A stretch of 48,443 nt of DNA from an uncultured Collinsella sp. (GTDB taxonomy: Bacteria; Actinomycetota; Coriobacteriia; Coriobacteriales; Coriobacteriaceae), in contig CALGZX010000007.1 in the NCBI GenBank assembly GCA_937934165.1, positions 1 through 48,443 of the forward strand, in the 5' to 3' direction. Below are positions 7,931 to 14,661 of this stretch, in pieces; the stretch's first letter is position 1; the number at the start of each line of letters is the position of its first letter. A program made the translations under genes and the position numbers. The notes beneath the pieces were generated by a model that saw only the letters and a program-made list of their open reading frames with translations, did no database searches and was not told the DNA's origin.

Positions 7931-8402
7931 TATCGCGCGCGAGGACCGGGCGCAGTCTACGGTCGAGGCCGCTTTTTTGCTGCCGACGTTTCTGACGCTC
8001 ATCCTTCTCGCACTGCAACCGGTGTGCCTGCTTTATGCGCGCGCGGTCATGGAGTCTGCCGCCGCCGAGACCGCGCGGCTCATGACCACGACGACGGCGG
8101 AGGACGACGATCTTAAGGAGTTCACCCTCCGCCGGCTTGCCGCAGTGCCCAACGTTTCGATCTTTCATGCCGGCGGGCCGCTGTCGTGGGATGTCGAGCT
8201 TAGCCGGGCCGATGCGGGCGGCGTCTCGTCCGTGTCCGTTTCCGGCGAGGTCAAGCCGTTGCCTGTGATCGGTGCGTTTGCGCAGGTTATGGGTGGTACC
8301 GCCGAGGGCGGCTACGTTGAGCTCAAGGTCGATGTCTCGTATCAATCACGTCCCGAATGGCTGGAGGGAGATTATGATTCGTGGATTGCTGCATGGGATT
8401 AA
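7866..8402 (+). CDS. TadE-like pseudopilin
   Basis: The core is EDRAQSTVEAAFLLPTFLTLILLAL, the TadE-like pattern in which Glu follows the processing site and the helix carries a LLP motif. About 110 residues of predicted β-rich extracellular domain follow. TadE and TadF pseudopilins are needed for Flp pilus formation in characterised systems. The start is uncertain. ATG 7866 would overlap the previous gene by 65 nt and give a 27-residue basic leader. TTG 7872 or a non-standard ATT at 7926 are other options. The next gene starts inside its 3' end. Confidence 0.7.
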   Translation: MALPRRRLSTPLRALRTSRCIDIAREDRAQSTVEAAFLLPTFLTLILLALQPVCLLYARAVMESAAAETARLMTTTTAEDDDLKEFTLRRLAAVPNVSIFHAGGPLSWDVELSRADAGGVSSVSVSGEVKPLPVIGAFAQVMGGTAEGGYVELKVDVSYQSRPEWLEGDYDSWIAAWD

Positions 8403-10527
8403 GCGTTTCTGGTCTAGACGCGTTTTGACGCGCCGTCCGAGCTGCCATCGCAAGCGAGGCGGCTTTATGGGTCGAGCCGGTATCGACCTGTTTATCGAAG
8501 ACGGTGCCTACACCACGCTTTCCTCTGCGGTGGTCATCTTGGTGGTGCTCACGCTGCTGTTTTCGTCGACGGCGGCGATATGGAGCATGTCGCGCGCGGG
8601 GGACACCCAGGTGGCTGCCGATAGCGGCGCGCTGGCAGGCGCCAATGTGGTGTCGTCCTATCACACGGCTGCCACGGTGGTGGATGCGAGCATTTTGAGT
8701 TTGGGCCTAGCGGGGTTTGCCACGATCGGGACGGGCCTGGTCGCCATCCTCATCCCGGGTGCCGAACCAGTTGCCGGCAATATGGTCGACACCGGGATTG
8801 AGATCATTAAAACGCGCAACAAGTTTGCCAAAAGCGCATCGGAAGGCTTACAGAAAATCGAGACGGCTCTGCCGTATCTGATCGCCGCGCGTGCCACGCA
8901 GGCGGTGTCGGCGCAGGATACCGATAGTGTGACCTATACCGGTACGGCGCTTGCCGTGCCCAAGACATCCGAGTCGGACTTCGCTGCGCTCGAGGGGTCC
9001 GAGATCTCGACCGATGCCATTAAAGGCACATCAGATGATTTAGAGCGTGCGGCCGAGGAACTGCGGAAGGCCTCGGAGGAGACGGCGAAGGCTAAAGAGC
9101 GCGCTTGGCTGGCGGATTGTGGCGGGTCGGACGAGAGTTCGATTGGCAAGTACTCGTGTATGTGGGAGCGTGCGAAAAAACTAGCAGAACTATCTGACAG
9201 CCAGAACCGTCATGAAAAGTCGAGCATCACATGGGAGCCGCAAATAGCGCTCAATCGCGCGAAAACCTATTACCGACAGCGCTTGGCGAATGAAAAACCT
9301 CAGGGATCGAGCGTCGAGATGAAAGCGCAGTCAGCCGCTCGAAAAGCGTTCTATGCCTATGCAATTGAAGAGGTCGATCGAGCATACATAAAAGATGATG
9401 GCGAACGGTTTTCTGCCTATATCCCACTATTGCCGCGTGTCCCAAACGAGGTGCGGCCGACCGAACTTTACACCGATGCCGCATGGCCTGTAAGCAACAA
9501 CGACGGCAGAACATACCTGCATTATGGAGTCGAATGCCCCGTCTATCAGAAAGGGACTCCGAGTGGGCTGGCATCTGTTGCTGATTATGATGGTCGTGAT
9601 ACATGCGAAGCGTGCGGCTTCGGCGTGGTTACGCTTGGAAGCGCCCTAATGCCGCCATCGTTCATCGAAAACGGCTTCGAGTACCACTTTGACAAGTTCA
9701 AAGAGGCTCTGGAAGACTACGTCGAATGCCGCAACAAAGAGCTCGAGCTCGAGCGTCAGACCGAAGACGAGGCCGATCGTGCGGGCAATACGTTTGACCA
9801 GGCCATCAAGGAGCTTTCGGGCGAGCGCCCGCGTATCGCTCCGCCCGGTCGCAACGGCGTGGTCGCCTTTGCGGTTTCGGGTGCCATCTCGAGCCCCGAT
9901 GAGCTCAACTCTTCGTTTAACACGGCAGTCAGGCTTGGCGATCGCGGTGCTATCTCTGCCGCGGTGTTGGCGCCCGATGAGGCGACGGCGCAAAACAACG
10001 TGCTTTCGCGATTTTTCTCGACATTGAAGGAACGCTCGGGCGGCGTTGCCGGCGTGCTCGACGGCGTCATGGATGTTTGGGGACGGCTGCTCGTAGGATA
10101 CGGTGATATCCAAGGTTCGGCCGACGAACTTATGGACGAGATGATTAAAGGCCTAGGAGGGGGCAGCGGCGCGTTGGGCTCCATCGCATCGTGGCTCGGC
10201 GATACCGTTTCGGCGTCCGTGGCGGCGCTGGGTTTGGAACCGTGCGACTTGCGCCTGCGAAAGCCGGTGCTGACCGATTCCGCCAATGTCATTAAGAGTC
10301 CGGGGTCTGACATTGCGGGTCTCTCTCAAGCGCAAGACAAACTGCGAAGTATTCCGTTGGGCGTGACCGATCCCAAGGCGCTTTGCGAGGCGTTGGAATA
10401 TCAAGTCGAACGCACCATTAGCGGCACGGTGTTCACACTTGCGGAGATTCCTCTGCCCGGCGGCGGCTCCATCCCGCTCACCGTCGATGTCGCCACGCTG
10501 GTTGGCGCTCTGGGCGGTGGGTCGTAA
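8374..10527 (+). CDS. Large TadG-like surface protein with atypical central region
   Basis: The N-terminal ~100 residues fit the TadG-like pattern: a basic start, one membrane helix (residues ~46-70) and AADSGALAGANVV, resembling the VDAAALAGA signature. The rest (~600 residues) is probably extracellular and mostly helical, with charged coiled-coil stretches near residues 215-245 and 470-490. Nucleotides ~9120-9660 (residues ~249-429) are clearly less GC-rich than the flanks, use rarer codons and carry most of the cysteines (a CEACGF motif among them), as if exchanged horizontally. GGAGGGAG before ATG 8374 supports this start, which overlaps the TadE-like gene by 29 nt. A tip adhesin or assembly scaffold is possible. 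Confidence 0.65.
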   Translation: MIRGLLHGIKRFWSRRVLTRRPSCHRKRGGFMGRAGIDLFIEDGAYTTLSSAVVILVVLTLLFSSTAAIWSMSRAGDTQVAADSGALAGANVVSSYHTAATVVDASILSLGLAGFATIGTGLVAILIPGAEPVAGNMVDTGIEIIKTRNKFAKSASEGLQKIETALPYLIAARATQAVSAQDTDSVTYTGTALAVPKTSESDFAALEGSEISTDAIKGTSDDLERAAEELRKASEETAKAKERAWLADCGGSDESSIGKYSCMWERAKKLAELSDSQNRHEKSSITWEPQIALNRAKTYYRQRLANEKPQGSSVEMKAQSAARKAFYAYAIEEVDRAYIKDDGERFSAYIPLLPRVPNEVRPTELYTDAAWPVSNNDGRTYLHYGVECPVYQKGTPSGLASVADYDGRDTCEACGFGVVTLGSALMPPSFIENGFEYHFDKFKEALEDYVECRNKELELERQTEDEADRAGNTFDQAIKELSGERPRIAPPGRNGVVAFAVSGAISSPDELNSSFNTAVRLGDRGAISAAVLAPDEATAQNNVLSRFFSTLKERSGGVAGVLDGVMDVWGRLLVGYGDIQGSADELMDEMIKGLGGGSGALGSIASWLGDTVSASVAALGLEPCDLRLRKPVLTDSANVIKSPGSDIAGLSQAQDKLRSIPLGVTDPKALCEALEYQVERTISGTVFTLAEIPLPGGGSIPLTVDVATLVGALGGGS

Positions 10528-11003
10528 TGAGTATCCGCATGCGTCTGCGCGAGGAGCGCGCCCAAGCGACGGTTGAGATGGCAGTGGTTACGCCCGTTTT
10601 GCTGGTGCTGGCACTCATCGTGTACAACGTCATGGTCTTTGCCAGCGCTGTCGCGCGCTTCGACCGCGTGGTGCCCGACATCGTGTTGGCGCACGCTGTG
10701 GCACCGGGCGGGGAGGGTGACGAGAACTCTGCCGATGCCTCGGTGACGGTCCAGACTCAAATTCTGAATGCCATGGAAGGCTATGACTTGCAGATCGAAG
10801 TGTCGAGCGAGCAAGGCGCGAAGGCATCAGATGGTGGCCTGCTCTCCCTATCCGGTACGTTTAGGACCTACACCTGCACCATGCACTATGAGCCGTGGCC
10901 GACTTCTCTCAGCATCGCTGGCGTTTCGCTGGGGGCGCCGACAACGTTGTCGCACGAGCGCGCGGTGACGGTCGATCCATGGCGTCCGGGGGTGGTCATG
11001 TGA
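10527..11003 (+). CDS. TadE-like pseudopilin (second)
   Basis: The 158-aa protein begins with a short basic leader and REERAQATVEMAVVTPVLLVLALIVYNV, the TadE-like pattern with the same A|QATVE site as the operon's other pilin-like proteins. A ~110-residue predicted extracellular β-rich domain follows, with one Cys near the C-terminus. ATG 10527 shares its A with the stop of the TadG-like gene (TAATG), so translation is probably coupled. Confidence 0.75.
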   Translation: MSIRMRLREERAQATVEMAVVTPVLLVLALIVYNVMVFASAVARFDRVVPDIVLAHAVAPGGEGDENSADASVTVQTQILNAMEGYDLQIEVSSEQGAKASDGGLLSLSGTFRTYTCTMHYEPWPTSLSIAGVSLGAPTTLSHERAVTVDPWRPGVVM

Positions 11004-11359
11004 CCGCGGTCTCATCCTACATCGCTTACGCGCGGGCACTCAACAGGCTGGGTTGGACGCCGGCCGAGTTTGTGGTGGCGGAGTCGTTTGTCGTGCGCCT
11101 GCGCGGCATGCTGGGACGGCGTCCGGTTGCCGCCAACGGCCTGCCGCTCGTCATGGCGTTTCCACGCTGCTCTTCGGTCCATACGTGTTTTATGGCCTAT
11201 CCCATCGACATCGCCTTCATCGATCGCGACGGCAATATCCTCGCGCGCTACGAAAACGTCCGTCCTTGGCACATGTGCTCTTGCCTCGGCGCCTGGGCCG
11301 TACTAGAGCGTCCTTCAATCATTGTTTCGACTCCTGCTCTCCAACGCGTGCCGGCTTAA
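11000..11359 (+). CDS. DUF192 family protein
   Basis: Matches the DUF192 pattern: a conserved RLRGMLGRRPV segment, then FPRCSSVHTCFMAYPIDIAFIDRDGNIL and the WHMCSCLGAWAVLE region. The family has a small β-barrel-like fold and no firmly known reaction. GTG 11000 overlaps the stop of the TadE-like gene (GTGA) in the operon's usual style; ATG 10979 is an in-frame alternative. The coupling makes it the last gene of the Tad operon, so it may act on pilus components, although DUF192 genes also occur alone. Conserved cysteines in VHTCF and HMCSC could bind metal or form disulfides. Confidence 0.8.
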   Translation: MTAVSSYIAYARALNRLGWTPAEFVVAESFVVRLRGMLGRRPVAANGLPLVMAFPRCSSVHTCFMAYPIDIAFIDRDGNILARYENVRPWHMCSCLGAWAVLERPSIIVSTPALQRVPA

Positions 11360-11417
11360 GAATTGGCGACAGTGGACTTTTGTCATACGAAATTGGGTAA
11401 GATGGAGGAGAAGATGC

Positions 11418-11684
11418 ATGGATGTTGAGATTCATCCCAACGCTAAAAAGCACCTGACGGAAAAGCAGGTGCTTAGCGCTTGGCTTGCGGTTACTGAGTG
11501 CATTCGTCGCGAGTCGAAGGACGAGCCGCCGAGATGGCTTGCAATTGGATGGCTCTCAGACGGACGAAGCGTGGAGCTTGTCGCGGTGGAGCTTGTCCGT
11601 GGGTGGCTTATCATTCATGCCTTGTCTCCAGTCCAGAAGAAATTTTGGCAGGAGATTGAACAGGCTCGGCAAAGGGGTCGATGA
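11418..11684 (+). CDS. Putative toxin of a two-gene toxin-antitoxin cassette (88 aa)
   Basis: A small α/β protein: a helical first half (HPNAKKHLTEKQVLSAW) and a β-rich second half (PRWLAIGWLSDGRSVELVAVELVRGWLIIHALSP, split here as strands). It ends with a KKFWQEIEQAR helix. This order resembles BrnT/RelE-superfamily toxins, but I see no diagnostic catalytic residues, so the class is inferred. ATG 11418 follows GGAGGAG at 11404-11410. Its stop overlaps the next gene, which encodes a ribbon-helix-helix protein; toxin-first order is found in brnTA. Confidence 0.55.
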   Translation: MDVEIHPNAKKHLTEKQVLSAWLAVTECIRRESKDEPPRWLAIGWLSDGRSVELVAVELVRGWLIIHALSPVQKKFWQEIEQARQRGR

Positions 11685-11968
11685 TGGGCAAGACGTATAC
11701 GGCCGCTAATGGTCAGGTTGTAACGGATGAAATGATTGACGCGTGGTGCGAGTCGTACGAGCGCGGAGAGTTTCCGGATGGCGAACACACCGTTGGTGGG
11801 ATCGTGCATGGACGGCCCCCGCTCTCAGGTGAGGGGACGGCAACGCTGTCGGTCAAGATTCCTCTGGGAATGAAGGAGGCCATTCGTCGACGGGCGGCTG
11901 CCGAGGGGATGACGCCAAGTGAGTTTGCCCGTGCGGCTCTGAGTGAAAAACTTCTTGCTGCCGGCTGA
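11684..11968 (+). CDS. Ribbon-helix-helix protein, putative antitoxin (94 aa)
   Basis: The C-terminal ~45 residues (TATLSVKIPLGMKEAIRRRA, then AEGMTPSEFARAALSEKLL) fit a CopG/Arc-type ribbon-helix-helix: one β-strand, two helices and a hydrophobic pattern suited to a DNA-binding dimer. The N-terminal ~45 residues hold a conserved-looking VTDEMIDAWCESYERGEFPDG segment, which may wrap the toxin. In known pairs the antitoxin binds the toxin and represses the operon. The start overlaps the previous stop (ATGATG at 11681-11686; 11681 is an equal alternative). Confidence 0.6.
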   Translation: MGKTYTAANGQVVTDEMIDAWCESYERGEFPDGEHTVGGIVHGRPPLSGEGTATLSVKIPLGMKEAIRRRAAAEGMTPSEFARAALSEKLLAAG

Positions 11969-12031
11969 TGCCTCTGACGTGCCGATTTATAGAACCGAGG
12001 CTGTGCTCAAAAACTTTTTTAAAATTCTCGG

Positions 12032-12059
12032 TTGACCGGAACGCGTCCTTGGTTATACT
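12032..12059 (+). promoter_or_regulatory. Promoter of tRNA-Phe
   Basis: TTGACC (12032-12037) and TATACT (12054-12059) with a 16-bp spacer, 32 bp upstream of the mature tRNA. The 11969-12091 gap holds nothing else. Confidence 0.75.
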
Positions 12060-12091
12060 AATCAAGCCTTGAAACAAGGCACACCTCAAAT

Positions 12092-12164
<73 letters not shown>

Positions 12165-12177
12165 CCTTGAATTGACT

Positions 12178-12205
12178 AGGACCTCTGCAAAGGGGTCCTT
12201 TTCTT
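12178..12205 (+). terminator. Terminator of tRNA-Phe
   Basis: AGGACCTC (12178-12185) pairs with GGGGTCCT (12192-12199) with one G-U pair, followed by TTTTCTTTT. Confidence 0.8.
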
Positions 12206-12221
12206 TTATCGAGGGCTCTGC

Positions 12222-12452
12222 GGAAATTGCGTCCCGGAATTTGGCTTCAGAGTGGGATGCGTTTTCCGCTTTGAGGCCGCTTGGGAAAGCGCGACCCGGA
12301 ATCCGGCGTCAGAATGGGACGCGCTTTCCTTTTGCGGCCTTTGGCGGAAACTGCGTCCCAGATCCCGCGCTCAGAACGGGATGCATTTTCCGGTTGAGGC
12401 CTCGAACGGAAAATGCATCCCAGTCTTTTGCGAAAAACGGGATGCGCTTTCC
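12222..12452. repeat. Four tandem 62-bp units, each a long inverted repeat
   Basis: Units start at 12222, 12284, 12346 and 12408, exactly 62 bp apart. Each has a left arm of form GGAAANNGCGTCCC, a 17-18 nt loop often containing TCAGAA, a right arm GGGATGCGYTTTCC and a ~16-nt spacer often carrying GAGGCC. Left arms: 12222-12235, 12284-12297, 12346-12359, 12408-12421. Right arms: 12254-12267, 12316-12329, 12378-12391, 12439-12452. Arms within a unit pair with one to three mismatches. Because 62 is not a multiple of 3, the open frame running through it is not credible coding sequence. There are no unique spacers, so it is not CRISPR. Confidence 0.85.
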
Positions 12453-12540
12453 GGCCGCCTACTTCCGGCGCATATGTACATCTCGGCGCACCATCTCGGG
12501 CCCGCCCGCCCAGACATTCCTCCCACTTTCGCGTCACTTT

Positions 12541-12625
12541 ACAGACCGTTCGGTCGTCTGTCCGCACGCGCGGGTATACTCAAAACGATACTTTTCCTAT
12601 GCAATACGATGCAGGTTCGACCTGC
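12541..12625 (+). promoter_or_regulatory. Possible promoter and two palindromes before the GH5-like gene
   Basis: ACAGAC (12541-12546) and GTCTGT (12556-12561) form an inverted repeat just upstream of a -10-like TATACT at 12575-12580; no good -35 is seen, which fits an activator- or repressor-controlled promoter. A second perfect palindrome, GCAGGT-TCG-ACCTGC (12611-12625), lies in the likely leader 20 bp before the start codon. Confidence 0.45.
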
Positions 12626-12645
12626 ACGATCCGAAGGGGGCAGTG

Positions 12646-13707
12646 ATGGAGAGGATACTCGGCGTTAATCTCTCTGGCTGGTTTATTCCCGAGCCTTGGG
12701 TGACCCCGTCGCTATACGCGGCGACTGGTGCATCCAATGCGGCCGAGCTGCAGGAGGCCATGGGCACCGCCGCCTATAACGAGCGCATGCGCCGTCATTA
12801 CGAGACGTTTGTGAGCGAGGACGATTTCCGCCGCATGGCGCAGATTGGCCTCAATGCCGTGCGTCTGCCGGTGCCCTGGTATGCCTTTGGCTCGCAGGAG
12901 TCCGATGCGTCCTACATCTCGGTTGTCGACTACATCGACCGTGCAATTGAGTGGGCTGCCAAGTACGACATCCGCGTGCTGCTCGATCTGGCAACTGTGC
13001 CCGGTGGCCAGGGCGATTCCAACGATTCGCCCACCACGCCGGAGGCTGTCGCCGAGTGGCATTCGTCCACCAACGGTCGTCATGTCGCACTCGACGTGCT
13101 CGAGCGCTTGGCCGATCGCTACGGCGAGGCCGAGAGCCTGCTGGGCATTGAGCTGCTGGATACGCCGCAGATGAGTGTCCGCAAGAGCCTCTTCACCATG
13201 ACGGATGGCATTCCGGCGCACTACCTGCGCAACTTCTATCGCGACGCCTACGAGCTCGTCCGTTCGTATATGCCCGAGGATAAGATCGTCGTCTTCTCGT
13301 CGTCGGGGCATCCCAACGAGTGGAAGCATTTTATGCGCGGCGCCAAGTACAAGAACGTCTACATGGACCTTCACCTGTACCATTACCGTGACGAGTATGC
13401 GCTCGATATCACGAGCCCCCGCGGGCTGACGACGGCGATTTCGCGCAACAAGCGCGAGCTCAAAGAAGCGATTTCGACTGGGTTCCCCGTGCTGGTGGGC
13501 GAATGGTCGGGCGCGGCGATCTTTGCCAACTCGTCGGTTACGCCCGAGGGCCGCAATGCCTACGAGCGCGTGTTTATCGCCAATCAGCTGGCTTCGTTTG
13601 CGCCGGCTGCCGGTTGGTTCTTCCAAACGTGGAAGACCGAGAAGCGCATTGCAGCATGGGACGCCCGCGCGGCGCTCGGTACGCTCGAGCGCGGCATGAT
13701 TGAATAG
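12646..13707 (+). CDS. GH5-like β-glucanase-family protein with altered acid/base motif
   Basis: The fold is clearly the GH5 exo-β-1,3-glucanase type: an N-terminal GVNLSGWFIPEPWVTPSLY, then GLNAVRLPVPW, GIELLDTP, DLHLYHY, the nucleophile segment VGEWSG (E286) and WFFQTWKTEK. In active members the acid/base Glu lies in N-E-P after GIELL; here the positions are D172-T173-P. The nucleophile and substrate His/Tyr region are intact. There is no signal peptide, so the protein is probably cytoplasmic. It may be a pseudo-enzyme, a lectin-like binder or an enzyme with another proton donor. ATG 12646 after GGGGG at 12636-12640 is chosen because the upstream open frame runs through tandem repeats. rsmI follows 6 bp later. 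Confidence 0.85.
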   Translation: MERILGVNLSGWFIPEPWVTPSLYAATGASNAAELQEAMGTAAYNERMRRHYETFVSEDDFRRMAQIGLNAVRLPVPWYAFGSQESDASYISVVDYIDRAIEWAAKYDIRVLLDLATVPGGQGDSNDSPTTPEAVAEWHSSTNGRHVALDVLERLADRYGEAESLLGIELLDTPQMSVRKSLFTMTDGIPAHYLRNFYRDAYELVRSYMPEDKIVVFSSSGHPNEWKHFMRGAKYKNVYMDLHLYHYRDEYALDITSPRGLTTAISRNKRELKEAISTGFPVLVGEWSGAAIFANSSVTPEGRNAYERVFIANQLASFAPAAGWFFQTWKTEKRIAAWDARAALGTLERGMIE

Positions 13708-13713
13708 GTTGAT

Positions 13714-14592
13714 ATGACGCAAAACAGCGCCCATACGGGCAAACTCTATGTGGTCGGCACGCCCATCGGCAACCTGGGCGACCTGTCCCCGCGCGTTGGC
13801 GAGGCGTTTGCCGCCGCCGATGCCATCTGCTGCGAAGACACGCGTGTGACGTCAAAGCTGCTGATGCACCTGGGCATTTCCAAGCCGCTTGTCCGTTGCG
13901 ACGAGAATGTGATCGCCAGCCGCGCCGCCGGCCTAGTCGACCGTCTGCTGGCGGGGGAGACCCTCGCCTTTGCCTCGGACGCCGGCATGCCGAGCGTGTC
14001 CGATCCCGGCCAGGCGCTGGTCGAGGCGGCACGTGAGGCCGATGTGCCCGTAGAAGTTATTCCCGGGCCCTCTGCTTGCGTCACGGCGCTCGTTTCGTCC
14101 GGCATTCCCTGCGAGCATTTTTTCTTCGAGGGCTTTTTGGGCCGAAAGCACGGTGACCGTGTGCGCCGTTTGCAGCGCCTTGCCGTGGTGCCCGGCGCAC
14201 TCATCTTCTACGAGTCTCCACATCGCATCGGGGCGACGCTCGAGGCCGTGACGGAGGTCTTTCCCCAACGTGAGGTTGCCGTCTGCCGCGAGCTCACCAA
14301 GCTGCACGAGGAAGTCTTGCGCGGGCCCGCTGCCCAGCTTGCCGAGGAGCTGCGTGCTCGCGGCGAGGTAAAGGGCGAGATTGCGCTGGTCATCGCGCCG
14401 CCGAGCGAGGATGAGGAGGCCGGTGCCGTGCCGATTGGCGCCGCGGCAGCGGATCCCGACGAGGCCCTGCGCGAGGATATCCGCGCCGCGCTCGAGGAGG
14501 GGGAGCCCGCGTCTGCGGTGGCCAAGCGCCTGTCTCAGAAGTATTCGCGCCGCAAGCGCGATGTCTATGCCATGGTGCTCGATATGCAATAG
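13714..14592 (+). CDS. rsmI: 16S rRNA (cytidine1402-2'-O)-methyltransferase RsmI
   Basis: RsmI methylates the 2'-O of C1402 in the ribosomal decoding centre using SAM. The N-terminus LYVVGTPIGNLGDLSPR, CEDTRVTSKLLMHLGI, the SDAGMPSVSDPG loop and VIPGPSACVTALVSSGIP are diagnostic of this tetrapyrrole-methylase-fold family. At 292 aa it is normal in length, with a C-terminal helical tail (KRLSQKYSRRKRDVYAMVL). It sits between the GH5-like gene and metG. Confidence 0.95.
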   Translation: MTQNSAHTGKLYVVGTPIGNLGDLSPRVGEAFAAADAICCEDTRVTSKLLMHLGISKPLVRCDENVIASRAAGLVDRLLAGETLAFASDAGMPSVSDPGQALVEAAREADVPVEVIPGPSACVTALVSSGIPCEHFFFEGFLGRKHGDRVRRLQRLAVVPGALIFYESPHRIGATLEAVTEVFPQREVAVCRELTKLHEEVLRGPAAQLAEELRARGEVKGEIALVIAPPSEDEEAGAVPIGAAAADPDEALREDIRAALEEGEPASAVAKRLSQKYSRRKRDVYAMVLDMQ

Positions 14593-14661
14593 ATGGAGGA
14601 TATCCAGCCCTTGCGCTAGAATCATCCTCTGTATGCAACGTTTTTCTGGAGGACAAACCCC

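Noticed and set aside
12222..12452. CRISPR array
   Set aside because: Units differ gradually and there are no unique spacers or cas genes.
12172..12645. N-terminal extension of the GH5-like protein through the repeat array
   Set aside because: The 62-bp period is not a multiple of three, and the GH5 fold starts at the ATG 12646 with its own ribosome site.
14593..14661. T-box or other riboswitch before metG
   Set aside because: The gap is only 69 bp and shows no T-box sequence or specifier loop.
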